A program made the translations under genes and the position numbers. The notes beneath the pieces were generated by a model. It made no database searches. It was not told the origin of the DNA and saw nothing but the letters and a program-made list of their open reading frames with translations. DNA of 64,000 nt from a virus. The stretch spans positions 62,001 to 126,000 of the IMG/VR virus record IMGVR_UViG_3300033273_000550. One strand, given 5' to 3'. Positions 33,072-42,806 of this stretch are shown here, in pieces (within the stretch, counting starts at the first letter, position 1; every line of letters starts with the position of its first letter).

Positions 33072-34667
33072 ATGGAAATTAACAACCTTTTAGAGAGCTC
33101 GAATACTTACAAAAGTATGTTAGCTGACTCTGTAAAGCTTGCTGAGAAGTGGAATGCATCTGGATTGTTAGAAGGTATCGGAGATGAGAGAGTCAAAAAT
33201 AACATGGCTGTCATCTTAGAAAACCAAGCTAAACAAGTAGTTGCTGAAGCAAATACTACTAACGTTGGTGGAGGATCTTTCTCTGCTGGTGCTGGTGAGC
33301 AGTGGGCTGGAGTAGTTCTACCATTAGTAAGAAAAGTATTCGCTCAAATCGTTGCTCAAGATTTCGTTTCTGTACAGCCAATGAACCTACCATCTGGTCT
33401 TGTATTCTATCTAGACTTCAAATACGGAGATACTAGAAATGGAAGATCATCAGGAGACAACTTGTACGGTAATGTATCTTCTGCATCTGCAAAAATGTCT
33501 GTAGACGAAGAAGTAAGCGGCGGTCTTTACGGTGCTGGACAGTTTGGTTATTCAATCAACTCTGCATCTAAAGCATTCAACAGTACAGCAACTGGATCTG
33601 CTACATCTGCATCTATCGCTTATGACGATGATAAAGTAGTAGGAGACTTCAAAACATTAGCAGTAACTTTTGCTAATAGTGATAACGCTGACCTTAAAGG
33701 AGTAAGAGCATTTAGAATTTTATCTGCTTCTACTGACATTACATCACACCCAGAATTAACTACTGTATCTGGTAACACAGTAACTTTCGTAGTAACAGGA
33801 TCTAACGTAACTGCTGCATCTGTAAACGCTACTGTAATATACCACAAACAGCCAGTTGATAATGACAGAGGTGATTTCGAAGCTGATGGAGGAGACGGAA
33901 ACAACGTACAGCCTTCTATCGCTATCCCATCTATTGACGTCAAATTAGCTAGTGAAGCGATTGTTGCTAAGACTAGAAAATTAAAGGCTCAATGGACACC
34001 AGAATTCGCTCAAGATCTTAACGCTTACCACAGCATCGACGCTGAGGCTGAGTTAACATCTTTATTGAGTGAATATATCTCAATGGAGATTGATCTTGAG
34101 ATTTTAGATATGTTAATCCAAGACGCTGTTACAACTGAAAGATGGTCTGTTAAATCAAACAGAGTATGGAATGGAACAGCTTGGGCTAACTTAAACCCAA
34201 TTTATTACAATACTCAAGGACAGTGGTTCCAAACTTTAGGAACTAAAATCCAAAAAGTATCTAATAAAATCCACCAAAAAACTTTAAGAGGTGGAGCTAA
34301 CTTCATCGTATGTTCTCCAAACGTTGCAACTATCCTAGAATCTATTCCTGGATATGCTGCTAACACTGACGGAGATCAAATGGAGTTCAACATGGGAGTA
34401 CAAAGAGTTGGTAGCTTAGCTAACAGATTCAAAGTATACAAGAACCCTTATATGACTGAGAACATCATGTTGTTAGGATATAGAGGATCTCAATTCTTAG
34501 AAACTGGAGCGGTATATGCACCATATGTACCATTAATGATGACTCCTCTAGTGTACGATCCAGACACTTTCACACCAAGAAAAGGTCTGATGACTAGATA
34601 CGCTAAGAAGATGATTAGACCAGAATTCTATGGTAAGATCTTTATCTCTGATCTAAACGATCTATAA
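33072..34667 (+). CDS. gp23: Major capsid protein (T4 gp23)
   Basis: A 531-residue major capsid protein with the HK97 fold expected for T4-like phages. Typical segments are GGGSFSAGAGEQWAGVVLPL (about residues 66-85), VRKVFAQIVAQDFVSVQPMN and LPSGLVFYLDFKYG, then FIVCSPNVATILE and the conserved end, YAKKMIRPEFYGKIFISDL. The N-terminal pro-region contains gp21-type sites (LLE-S at 8, ILE-N at 50, VVAE-A at 59); the mature start is probably after E50 or E59. A strong terminator follows the stop. Confidence 0.95.
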   Translation: MEINNLLESSNTYKSMLADSVKLAEKWNASGLLEGIGDERVKNNMAVILENQAKQVVAEANTTNVGGGSFSAGAGEQWAGVVLPLVRKVFAQIVAQDFVSVQPMNLPSGLVFYLDFKYGDTRNGRSSGDNLYGNVSSASAKMSVDEEVSGGLYGAGQFGYSINSASKAFNSTATGSATSASIAYDDDKVVGDFKTLAVTFANSDNADLKGVRAFRILSASTDITSHPELTTVSGNTVTFVVTGSNVTAASVNATVIYHKQPVDNDRGDFEADGGDGNNVQPSIAIPSIDVKLASEAIVAKTRKLKAQWTPEFAQDLNAYHSIDAEAELTSLLSEYISMEIDLEILDMLIQDAVTTERWSVKSNRVWNGTAWANLNPIYYNTQGQWFQTLGTKIQKVSNKIHQKTLRGGANFIVCSPNVATILESIPGYAANTDGDQMEFNMGVQRVGSLANRFKVYKNPYMTENIMLLGYRGSQFLETGAVYAPYVPLMMTPLVYDPDTFTPRKGLMTRYAKKMIRPEFYGKIFISDLNDL

Positions 34668-34691
34668 GATATATCTTAGAATATAAATAAG

Positions 34692-34720
34692 AAAGGAGGC
34701 CTTCGGGCCTCTTTTTTTTT
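34692..34720 (+). terminator. Rho-independent terminator after the major capsid gene
   Basis: GAGGCC-TTCG-GGCCTC perfect stem (34696-34711) with a UUCG tetraloop closed by C-G, preceded by AAA and followed by nine T. A new promoter-like box begins four bases later, marking a transcript boundary. Confidence 0.92.
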
Positions 34721-34723
34721 ACC

Positions 34724-34731
34724 TATTTATA
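34724..34731 (+). promoter_or_regulatory. Putative late promoter box TATTTATA
   Basis: TATTTATAATAAAA just after the terminator and 14 bases before the ATG at 34746. Confidence 0.6.
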
Positions 34732-34745
34732 ATAAAACTATAGGA

Positions 34746-35183
34746 ATGGCAAACTTAACTGTAAGAATATTCGAAAAACTTACACTCGACGATAACGTTC
34801 ACGATAATGTATACGAAAAGACCTTCAGCGGTGTAAACTATATAGACCATAGGAGATTAAATGCTTCTAGTGGTTCCAATACCTCTATATTCAAAATTAA
34901 TAATAATGTAGCAGCAGGTACCTTTGTTACTTCCTCTATAGTATACGGTAGAGTATCTAACTTAAGTACTGAGTATGACGTGAGTTTACAGGTTTCTAGC
35001 TCTACTGAAAGTTTTTATCAAAGGATATCCCCAGGAGGAACTTATGTTTTAAGTTCAACAGAGTTTACTGGAAGTGCTTATGCTGATTCTTCTGTAGCTT
35101 TATCTTTTGATCAAATAGAAGAATTAAAAGTAGAACCTATTTCTGGCTCAGCTAAGATAGAATACTACATAACAACTAGTTAA
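34746..35183 (+). CDS. Small virion protein after capsid gene
   Basis: A 145-residue Ser/Thr-rich, beta-strand protein starting MANLTVRIFEKLTLDDNVHD. It opens a new transcription unit between a capsid terminator and the neck genes. No Cys, signal or catalytic motif. Candidates by position are a capsid decoration or vertex protein, or a neck accessory; I recognise no specific family. Confidence 0.55.
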   Translation: MANLTVRIFEKLTLDDNVHDNVYEKTFSGVNYIDHRRLNASSGSNTSIFKINNNVAAGTFVTSSIVYGRVSNLSTEYDVSLQVSSSTESFYQRISPGGTYVLSSTEFTGSAYADSSVALSFDQIEELKVEPISGSAKIEYYITTS

Positions 35184-35185
35184 AT

Positions 35186-36328
35186 ATGGCTAATATACAG
35201 ATTTGGGATGGGTCCGCTACCTTTAGTCCAGGTATGACACCATTTGGATTTTACGATAATGACACTGATTTCCAAACAGAAGCAGTTAAAGTAGCTAAAT
35301 TTTGTGCTACTAGATTAGGATATCCTCTGATGGATGTGGAATTACAATCCGGATCTTTCTTTGCTTGCTTTGAAGAAGCAGTAACTACCTACGGTAATAT
35401 AGTATTTCAGTATAAAATTAGAGAGAACTACTTAACTATGGAGGGAGCTTCAAGTGAAACCTCTATTAATGATAAGTTAATTAATGCTTCTCTAGCTAGA
35501 ATGATAGAAATCAGTCAAGAGTACGGTACTGAAGCAGAAGTAGGAGGAAAGGTAACATTACACACAGGTTCCCTTAGTTTATCGGTAAATAAACAGAAGT
35601 ATGACTTAGATCAATGGGCTGTTGATAATAATATAGAAGGAGGAATAGAAGTTAGACGTATATTTTATGAAGCTCCTCCTGCTATCTTAAGATATTTTGA
35701 TCCTTATGCTGGTACTGGAACAGGAATACAGTCGCTAATGGATGCTTTTGACTTTGGATCTTATTCTCCTGGTATAAACTTTCTATTAATGCCTGCATCT
35801 TATGATATGCTTAAGGTTCAAGCTATAGAATTTAATGATCAAGTAAGAAGATCATCATATTCCTTTGAAATAACTAATAATCAGTTAACTATCTTTCCTA
35901 TACCTAAGACAGCTGCTAATTTAAGGTTTGAATACTATACTTTAGATGAAAAACAACAAGCTGTATTTCAAGACGGAAGAAATAAAATAAATAACGTATC
36001 AGAAGTACCATATGATAACCCAGAATTTATCAAAATTAATACTCCTGGTAGGGATTGGATATATAGATATACTTTAGCATTAGCTAAAGAGCTTTTAGCA
36101 TACGTAAGAGGTAAATATACAGTAGTACCTGTACCAGGTTCAGAAACTACCTTGAATCAAGCAGATTTATTAACTGATGCTAGAGCAGAAAAAGCAAAAC
36201 TACTTGATGAATTAGCTGAACTGTTAGCTATTGCTTCTAGAAAGAGTCAATTAGAGCAACAAGCTGCGGAAACTAACGCTTTACAGCAAACATTAGGTGG
36301 AGTACCAATGAAAATATATGTAGGATAG
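35186..36328 (+). CDS. Neck protein, probably T4 gp13-like
   Basis: A 380-residue protein two bases after the previous stop. Features are the FYDNDTDFQTEAVKVAKFCA start, an FFACFEEAVTTYGNIVFQYK helix, a conserved RDWIYRYTLALAKELLAYVR region and PGSETTLNQADLLTDARAEK, then a glutamine-rich helical end. The last parts resemble the helical C-terminus of T4-type neck protein gp13, which seals the filled head and joins it to the tail. Gene order after gp23 supports this; the name is moderately secure. Confidence 0.55.
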   Translation: MANIQIWDGSATFSPGMTPFGFYDNDTDFQTEAVKVAKFCATRLGYPLMDVELQSGSFFACFEEAVTTYGNIVFQYKIRENYLTMEGASSETSINDKLINASLARMIEISQEYGTEAEVGGKVTLHTGSLSLSVNKQKYDLDQWAVDNNIEGGIEVRRIFYEAPPAILRYFDPYAGTGTGIQSLMDAFDFGSYSPGINFLLMPASYDMLKVQAIEFNDQVRRSSYSFEITNNQLTIFPIPKTAANLRFEYYTLDEKQQAVFQDGRNKINNVSEVPYDNPEFIKINTPGRDWIYRYTLALAKELLAYVRGKYTVVPVPGSETTLNQADLLTDARAEKAKLLDELAELLAIASRKSQLEQQAAETNALQQTLGGVPMKIYVG

Positions 36329-36630
36329 TGAAACTACTAGATATTATAAAGGAAATAATTAACTTTAATACATACGAAGGTATGGTACAAGTTATTTATG
36401 ATGAAAGTGAAGGAAGTACTAAGGTAGCCGAATTAATAAGAGCGTTACCTGGAGTTACTACTGTAACTTTAGCTTCTGACGAAGGAAGAGGTAGAGAAAC
36501 TTTAAAAGTAAAACTAATATCTCAGAAATCCCCTAAAGAAGCCTTTGATAGTATGAAGAAAAATGCTATATCTAAATATACTCCTATAAGAGTAGTAAAT
36601 ATAGCGTATAAAACTATAACTAAGAAGTAA
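36328..36630 (+). CDS. Conserved small phage protein (GTG start)
   Basis: A 100-residue protein starting with GTG sharing one base with the previous TAG. The start VKLLDIIKEIINFNTYEG fits the tag pattern (IKE-I). The body, VAELIRALPGVTTVTLASDE then ETLKVKLISQKSPKEAFDSM, reads as a beta-alpha ferredoxin-like fold, and I recall near-identical arrangements between neck genes of marine phages. Function unknown; it may be a neck or assembly accessory. Confidence 0.55.
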   Translation: MKLLDIIKEIINFNTYEGMVQVIYDESEGSTKVAELIRALPGVTTVTLASDEGRGRETLKVKLISQKSPKEAFDSMKKNAISKYTPIRVVNIAYKTITKK

Positions 36631-37130
36631 TGCTGTTTGGAAGTAATAGAGATTTCGACTTATTAGTCAATATCAACAGAGAACTGTTAAAAGACGTAAT
36701 AGAACAAGAGATTCTATACTATAAATTTAGTTTAGAAGATACTGATGTTAATATTTACGGTGAAGCTATGTCGAAAAACTACTGGACTCCTATTAAAATG
36801 AACTGTTTAGTAACTAGAGGTGATCAAGTAGTAACAGCAGACCAATTAGAACTACCGGATCTTACAAGAGAAGCTTCTTTTGCTATGATTAGACAAGATT
36901 TAGAAGATTTATCTTTAGTTCCTGAAGTAGGAGACATAATAAATTGGCAAGAAGACTACTATGAAGTAGATACAGTAAGGGAAAATGAACTATTTGTAGG
37001 TAAAGATAAGAGTTATAACTTAACTAACTACGGATCACGCTTTGGATCTTCACTTTCTATTATAGTAGACTGTCATCAGACAAGAAGAGAAAAAACTGGT
37101 ATACAATTTGAAGGTACCACTTATTTATAA
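36630..37130 (+). CDS. Head-completion/neck protein, possibly gp14-like
   Basis: A 166-residue protein whose ATG overlaps the previous TAA. It includes FGSNRDFDLLVNINRELLKD, VPEVGDIINWQEDYYEVDTV and ENELFVGKDKSYNL, a combination I recall in the head-closure position of marine T4-like phages. By place in the operon, between a gp13-like and a gp15-like protein, it is the best candidate for a gp14-like neck subunit. Direct similarity to T4 gp14 is not evident by eye. Confidence 0.5.
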   Translation: MLFGSNRDFDLLVNINRELLKDVIEQEILYYKFSLEDTDVNIYGEAMSKNYWTPIKMNCLVTRGDQVVTADQLELPDLTREASFAMIRQDLEDLSLVPEVGDIINWQEDYYEVDTVRENELFVGKDKSYNLTNYGSRFGSSLSIIVDCHQTRREKTGIQFEGTTYL

Positions 37131-37133
37131 TAT

Positions 37134-37421
37134 ATGAAACTAATTGATATCTTAAGGGAAGAAGAAGAATGGAGACAAGATACTCCAAGCTTTAAAACTA
37201 AACGCACTGGACAAGATCCTGAAACAGGTACTATATCCTGGGATATTGAATATACCCCGCTAAAAGGCGTAGATAATGCTATAGATAAAGCTTATGAAGA
37301 GTATAAAGAAGTTTTGAGAAAGTATCCTGACGATCAAAAGTTAGATAAGTTATTTGACGTGTTTGCTTCCTTTAAAAAAGCATTTAGAACTCATGTAAGT
37401 AGAAAATATGGCAGACAGTAA
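37134..37421 (+). CDS. Small helical protein with capsid-tag-like start
   Basis: A 95-residue charged protein starting MKLIDILREEEEWRQD; LRE-E fits the (I/L)-x-E rule. The rest is helical (LKGVDNAIDKAYEEYKEVLR). It lies within the neck/tail-completion genes and overlaps the next gene by 14 bases. The tag-like start makes an internal head location possible, but a chance match is also possible in so short a sequence. Confidence 0.5.
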   Translation: MKLIDILREEEEWRQDTPSFKTKRTGQDPETGTISWDIEYTPLKGVDNAIDKAYEEYKEVLRKYPDDQKLDKLFDVFASFKKAFRTHVSRKYGRQ

Positions 37422-38265
37422 CGTAAATCCTAAAAGTCAAGCAGAATTAAGACGAGAAACTATTCAAACCTATGGTGTTGAAGGGTATTCTGGTTCATTA
37501 GCTGATCTTCCTAATAACAAAAAAAGAGAAGAACAACGATCAGTAAAGAATGATGATGTTCAAACTCTTAAAATTGGGTTAAGAGATATAGATGAAGCTA
37601 TATTCTACTACTTTAAGAATGTTATTAAGCCAACTGTAATTCAAAATAACTCTCAAAAGAACGTTCCTGTACTTTACGGTTCACCTGAACGCTGGAAAGC
37701 AGTGCAAAAAGACGGTTTTTTCCGTGATAGAAACGGTAAAATACAATTACCTTTAATACTTGTAAGAAGAGATAGTATAGAAAAGAATAGACAGTTAGGA
37801 AATAAGATGGATGCTAACAATCCAAATAACTTTGGAGTGTTTGAAAAGAGATGGTCGAAGAAAAACCAATACGATCGCTTTTCTATATTAAATAATAGAT
37901 CAGAAGTTACTGAGTATCATGCAGTTGTTATTCCTGATTACGTAAATATAACGTATTCTTGTATAATGTTTACAGAGTACTTTGAACAAATGAATAAATT
38001 AATAGAAGCAGTTAACTATGCTTCAGATTCTTACTGGGGTGACCCTGAAAAATTTAGTTTTAGAGCTATGATAAATGATTACAGCACAGTAACTGAAGTT
38101 AATCAAGGTCAAGATAGAACTGTAAGAACTAATTTTACTATAAACCTATTAGGACATATAATTCCTGATACAATTAACACTCTTCCTCAAGGATCTAGAA
38201 AGTATTTTAGCAAATCTTCTGTTTTATTTGGGTTAGAGACTGTAAAAGATATAAATGACATATAA
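37408..38265 (+). CDS. Tail-completion / sheath-stabiliser-like protein (gp15-like)
   Basis: A 285-residue protein with segments GLRDIDEAIFYYFKNVIKPT, VPVLYGSPERWKAVQKDGFF, YVNITYSCIMFTEYFEQMNK and ASDSYWGDPEKFSFRAMIND. This pattern is conserved in marine T4-like phages, where it takes the place of the proximal tail-sheath stabiliser gp15. Position after the neck genes agrees. The specific gp15 identity is a recollection and position argument; a related tail-terminator role is the alternative. Confidence 0.5.
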   Translation: MADSNVNPKSQAELRRETIQTYGVEGYSGSLADLPNNKKREEQRSVKNDDVQTLKIGLRDIDEAIFYYFKNVIKPTVIQNNSQKNVPVLYGSPERWKAVQKDGFFRDRNGKIQLPLILVRRDSIEKNRQLGNKMDANNPNNFGVFEKRWSKKNQYDRFSILNNRSEVTEYHAVVIPDYVNITYSCIMFTEYFEQMNKLIEAVNYASDSYWGDPEKFSFRAMINDYSTVTEVNQGQDRTVRTNFTINLLGHIIPDTINTLPQGSRKYFSKSSVLFGLETVKDINDI

Positions 38266-38669
38266 TGGCAAGATATTCAAAAACAAGAATCACATCCCGT
38301 TCGGTAAGATTCTACGATCAAGCGAATACTTCTTTAAATATACAAAATATTGAAGAATCTATGACAGCAGAACAAATATTATACTTAGGAACCAATAATG
38401 GATATACAAGTAACAGTAAGACTGTAACTATAGATACTGGTTCTAATACAATTACTTTTGAAGAAGTACAGTTTGCTACACCACCTTCTGGGTTTCCTGC
38501 ACAAACTAAGAAGGATTTCGTCGTATTTATAAATGGAGTATCAGTTGAATTTGATGCAATCGATTCCATTGTTGAATCTGGTGATGATGTAGTAATAACA
38601 GTTAACAATGCTCTTAATTTTGACATAGAACAAGATGATGAGTACATGATAACAGGTAAATTAGCGTAG
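38265..38669 (+). CDS. Small virion protein, possible fibre-attachment factor
   Basis: A 134-residue protein overlapping the previous stop by one base. The N-terminus, MARYSKTRITSRSVRFYDQA, is basic; the remainder has a beta-rich ending, FVVFINGVSVEFDAIDSIVE and ITVNNALNFDIEQDDEY, similar in style to fibre domains. It lies immediately before the 1374-residue fibre and may help to attach it. No specific family recognised. Confidence 0.45.
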   Translation: MARYSKTRITSRSVRFYDQANTSLNIQNIEESMTAEQILYLGTNNGYTSNSKTVTIDTGSNTITFEEVQFATPPSGFPAQTKKDFVVFINGVSVEFDAIDSIVESGDDVVITVNNALNFDIEQDDEYMITGKLA

Positions 38670-38672
38670 TAG

Positions 38673-41600
38673 ATGGCATTAATTAAATGGAAACAGATAA
38701 GTGAACAGTTAGGAGACTACGGAATACTATCCGGCTCTCTTAATATCTCAGGTTCAATTCTACTCAATGGAGCTAATTTAGCAGCATCTGGTGGTGTTCC
38801 TCAAACTTTATCTGTATCCGGTACTGATATTACAATTTCTGATGGAAATACGATCAGTATTGCAGGTACAACAGGAAGTTTAATAAATACTGCTTCTGTT
38901 TCTAATAATGTTATTACTTTTACTAAAGGAGACGGTACTTCTTTTTCTTTAACTATAGATACTGGTTCAGGAGGTGGAGGAGCAACAGATATTTCTGCTC
39001 TAAATACTTTTACTGGTTCTATTCAAGGAGAAGTTAATACAATCAAATCAGTTACTGGTTCATATGCAGTAACTTCTTCTAATACTTTTACAGGCTCTCA
39101 ATTTTTTAGTGGAGCATTAATACCTGAAGCGTATAATTCTCAAAACGGTAAACACGATTTAGGATCTTTAACAAATCCTTGGAGAGATTTATATATTACT
39201 ACAGGATCTTTAAATTTTGTTAAAGATGGAACATTAGTTTCTGTAGTATCTGGTGAACCTGATGCAATTAGAATTGGTAATATACTTATTACTACATCAT
39301 CTATTGCAGTTGTAAGCGGATCTGGAGATAGTTTAACCGTAGTACAGAATGTAGTTAGTGCTTCTATATCTTCTTCCGGTGAAGTAGAAAACGTTGAACA
39401 AATTACAGCTCCTGACGGTACTGTAAGTAGCTCAGCACAAATTACAGCATTAGGATTTATATCAGAATCTTCTACTGGTTTAGTTTCTTCTTCTACTCAA
39501 ATAACTGAGTTAGGATTTGTATCAAATGCTAATACAGCATCATTTCTAGTTAATTCAGATACTGCGTCTTTTATTACTAACGACGATACTGGTTCTTTTA
39601 TTACTAACGACGATACTGGTTCTTTTATTACGAGTGCAGTAACAGCATCTATGACTGTACTTTCAGCTTCTTATGCTATTTCATCTTCACATGAAATTAT
39701 AACAGAGGTAAGTTCGTCTCATGCACAAAACGCTGATACAGCATCATTTATATCTGATACTTTTATTTCTGCTTCTGCAGTAAGAAGTGGGTTTGGTTCG
39801 GGAGGAGGTTCTACTTCATATGACGGAAATAGAATAATCTCTAACGAATTACTACCAAGCTTATTTTCAGCTTCTTTTAATCCTGGTACTAGCGGCAGTA
39901 TAACTGATTTTCTTAATGCAGTTTTTTATCCTAATAGTGCTCCAACTATTACCTCAACAGCAAATATAAACATAGCTGAATTTTTAGATTCAGGAAGTTC
40001 AATACATACTATTACAGCTACAGACCCAGAAGGTCAAGGTATTACATTTCAAACAGCCTCAGGATATACAGATGATTTAGTTAGAGTATCTAGCGGTGGT
40101 TCTGTAACATTAAATACAGGCTCCACTACTGAACTATTTAACACAGTAGATAGAGGAGATGGAACGTTAGCACATGAAGTAGGAATTACAGCAACAGATA
40201 CTTTCGGTACTGCTGCAAGTCAAACGTTATACTTTGATGTAACAGCAAACTCAGCACCTGTCTTCAGACAAACTTCCGTAGCTGGAAATATAATTACATC
40301 ATTTACTGCTAGTAGAAATGAAAATGCTAGTACAGGTGAAGTAGCAAAAATATACTTTACAGATACCAATAGTGACACTATTACTATAAGATCAAGCTCA
40401 GTACCAGGTGGAGATTTTACCATTACTAAATACGGTACTTATGTTAGTATAGCTCAAGCTACTGCCTCTTTAGATTATGAAACTACTTCTTCGTATAGTT
40501 TTTCTATTACAGCTTCTGATGAGCATTATGAAGCATCTGAAGATACAGACGCAGTAACAACTTTACCTATTACTATAAGCGTAACTGATAACATACATCC
40601 TACAATTAACAACCAGACATTAACAGGGGTAAGTGAAAGTAGTGCAGCAAGCACAGTTGCAGGAAACATTGCAGCATCAGACTCAGAATCTGATACTATT
40701 ACGTTTTTCAACTTCACTACATCTAGTAGAAGTTTAGACGGAACACCTATTACTGCAGGTACATACGGTAATACATCATCAGGAAGTGATCCATCAGAAA
40801 ATCCATTTCAGATGACATCTGCTGGACAGGTATCTCTAAAGTCTGGACACTTTCTTAACTCAGATATTATTAACCAGTATAAATATACTGTACAGGTTAG
40901 AGATAGTTTTAACACTGCATCTAATACTGCTACAATTACTATTCCTATAGCAGATGATGCTGCACCGTCTATAAGTGGTCTACAGGCATTTTACTTAATA
41001 GAGTCTGCTGTAAGTGGAGCTTCTGTATATGATAGTACAAACGGTTACTCAGGAACAGTAGCTAGACTTACTTCTAATCAATCAGTAACTTGGGAGATAA
41101 GTTCATCAAATGATTTTGCGATTTCAAGTACTGGATACATAACTGTAGCAAGAAATATTTCTGGTTCTAGCACTGTTGGAGGAAATACAATTAATGGATC
41201 GGTAACAGCTTCAAATAGTTTTGGTACTTCAACAGCAAACACCTTTACAGTAAATATTACAGACAACGTTGGTCCGACAGTTTCTACTGCTACTAATACT
41301 AACTTCTTTAATACTAATGGAGCTAGAAGCGGTAGTTACTTATATACCTTTACCTTCTCAGATTCTGAAGGTAACGCAATAGATACAGGATCATTTACTT
41401 GGAATTCTGATACTTTCTTATCAGCTTCTATTATAAGTAACAATACAGCAAGAGCTTATGTAACCGGTAGTATACCGGCAGGTACATATAGGTATACAGG
41501 TTCTATTGCTGACGAGCATGGATTTGAAACTACAACTTTTCAAAATGAGTTTACTATCAATCAGGCTCCTATCGGAAGCTTAACTGGTAATACTACATCT

Positions 41601-42797
41601 CATATTATAGAATCAGCAATCAGTGGAGCAGTCCTAAGAAGTTTAACCGGATATAATGCAGGAGTAGCAGCTGATCTAGGCGTAAGTTACTCACCGCAAT
41701 ATAATTCTGCCGCTGTTCAATCATTTACTTCTTCTAATGCAGCAATCGCTGTTAATAACTCAGGTAATTTGACTTTAGCAGTTAATTTAAGCGGGTCTGC
41801 AACAAGTTCAGGAGATACCATTAGTTCAGATATTACTTTTAGAGATCAATACGATAACGTAGGTTCTGGTAGTATAACAGTAAATGTATTCGGTAATTCA
41901 GCTCCTACAGCGACATTTGCAAATCAGACAGCTAACTTAACAGCTTCAGTTTCTTCTGGAGATTATTTAGTAGGAGTAACGATCTCTGATACTGAATCAG
42001 ATACTCCATTTTCTATGTCTATTTCAGGATTAAGTGGATCCTCGTTTACTGCTGTACCTCAAAACTCTAACTCATCTTCTTATCAAATTCAAGCTTCTGG
42101 AACATTAAGTGAAGGAACATACCCTTACAGTGCTTCTATATTTGATAATTTTGATGAACAAACAAATTATAATAGAACACTAACTATAGCAGCACCTCCT
42201 GTACACTGGTACGCATATATTATTGAAGGAGGAGCATACGCTACAAATGAAGCAACATCATTACAGATGTTAGGTGATAATAGTGATGACGGAAGTCCTG
42301 ATGCTAACACAGCATTAGCAGGATTTGTTTCCGGTTCGATTGGAAATGGAACTTTTACATTCTCAGCCTTTTCAGGTATAGATGCTCAAATAGATACTGC
42401 TTTTGAAATTGCAAGTGGTTCTAGTTTAGAAGGATCAAGAACATCTACAATAATAGATGCAGTAGATCATACCACAGGTAGTGAAGCATCTCCAACTAAC
42501 ATGCTAGCAATAGTATTTCCATCAGGTTCAGGATTTACCTTACCTGATAGTACAACAACTAGTTTAGGAGGATCAACTGCTGGAGAATATGTATTATATG
42601 CAGATAGAGTAGGAACAGGAATTAACGATGCTGTTCAAACAGCGTTTGTAAGATACTTTGATCTATCAGGATCAGTAACTTACCCAGATACAAATTTAAC
42701 TAGATTTGGAGTATTGTTTACTCAAGGAGATGGCTCTAACGATGTAAACTACTTCTTTATGGCGTCGAGTGGTTCGGCTCCATCATCAACACAATAA
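38673..42797 (+). CDS. Long tail fibre with cadherin-like repeats
   Basis: A 1374-residue fibre. Residues 1-20, MALIKWKQISEQLGDYG, resemble the WKK docking starts of other fibres here. Residues about 25-420 are SGS-rich with repeated TASFITNDDTG units. From about 424 to 1170 come around seven cadherin-like beta-sandwiches, recognised by NSAPTITS or NSAPVF starts, LDYETTSSYSFSITASDE and VSVTDN-type linkers. The C-terminal domain (from about 1175, PPVHWYAYIIEGGAY) is different and may bind the receptor. Cadherin folds often bind calcium, plausible in seawater. A receptor-binding fibre is likely. Confidence 0.75.
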   Translation: MALIKWKQISEQLGDYGILSGSLNISGSILLNGANLAASGGVPQTLSVSGTDITISDGNTISIAGTTGSLINTASVSNNVITFTKGDGTSFSLTIDTGSGGGGATDISALNTFTGSIQGEVNTIKSVTGSYAVTSSNTFTGSQFFSGALIPEAYNSQNGKHDLGSLTNPWRDLYITTGSLNFVKDGTLVSVVSGEPDAIRIGNILITTSSIAVVSGSGDSLTVVQNVVSASISSSGEVENVEQITAPDGTVSSSAQITALGFISESSTGLVSSSTQITELGFVSNANTASFLVNSDTASFITNDDTGSFITNDDTGSFITSAVTASMTVLSASYAISSSHEIITEVSSSHAQNADTASFISDTFISASAVRSGFGSGGGSTSYDGNRIISNELLPSLFSASFNPGTSGSITDFLNAVFYPNSAPTITSTANINIAEFLDSGSSIHTITATDPEGQGITFQTASGYTDDLVRVSSGGSVTLNTGSTTELFNTVDRGDGTLAHEVGITATDTFGTAASQTLYFDVTANSAPVFRQTSVAGNIITSFTASRNENASTGEVAKIYFTDTNSDTITIRSSSVPGGDFTITKYGTYVSIAQATASLDYETTSSYSFSITASDEHYEASEDTDAVTTLPITISVTDNIHPTINNQTLTGVSESSAASTVAGNIAASDSESDTITFFNFTTSSRSLDGTPITAGTYGNTSSGSDPSENPFQMTSAGQVSLKSGHFLNSDIINQYKYTVQVRDSFNTASNTATITIPIADDAAPSISGLQAFYLIESAVSGASVYDSTNGYSGTVARLTSNQSVTWEISSSNDFAISSTGYITVARNISGSSTVGGNTINGSVTASNSFGTSTANTFTVNITDNVGPTVSTATNTNFFNTNGARSGSYLYTFTFSDSEGNAIDTGSFTWNSDTFLSASIISNNTARAYVTGSIPAGTYRYTGSIADEHGFETTTFQNEFTINQAPIGSLTGNTTSHIIESAISGAVLRSLTGYNAGVAADLGVSYSPQYNSAAVQSFTSSNAAIAVNNSGNLTLAVNLSGSATSSGDTISSDITFRDQYDNVGSGSITVNVFGNSAPTATFANQTANLTASVSSGDYLVGVTISDTESDTPFSMSISGLSGSSFTAVPQNSNSSSYQIQASGTLSEGTYPYSASIFDNFDEQTNYNRTLTIAAPPVHWYAYIIEGGAYATNEATSLQMLGDNSDDGSPDANTALAGFVSGSIGNGTFTFSAFSGIDAQIDTAFEIASGSSLEGSRTSTIIDAVDHTTGSEASPTNMLAIVFPSGSGFTLPDSTTTSLGGSTAGEYVLYADRVGTGINDAVQTAFVRYFDLSGSVTYPDTNLTRFGVLFTQGDGSNDVNYFFMASSGSAPSSTQ
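39567..39620 (+). repeat. 27-bp exact tandem duplication in fibre gene
   Basis: Two adjacent identical 27-base units beginning TCTTTTATTACTAACGACGA and ending TACTGGT, encoding SFITNDDTG twice, with a partial third copy after 39620. Confidence 0.9.
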
Positions 42798-42806
42798 TAG
42801 TATAAT

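Noticed and set aside
34682-34689. TATAAATA as a T4-type late promoter
   Set aside because: The only intergenic instance noticed, and directly before the capsid terminator rather than before a gene.
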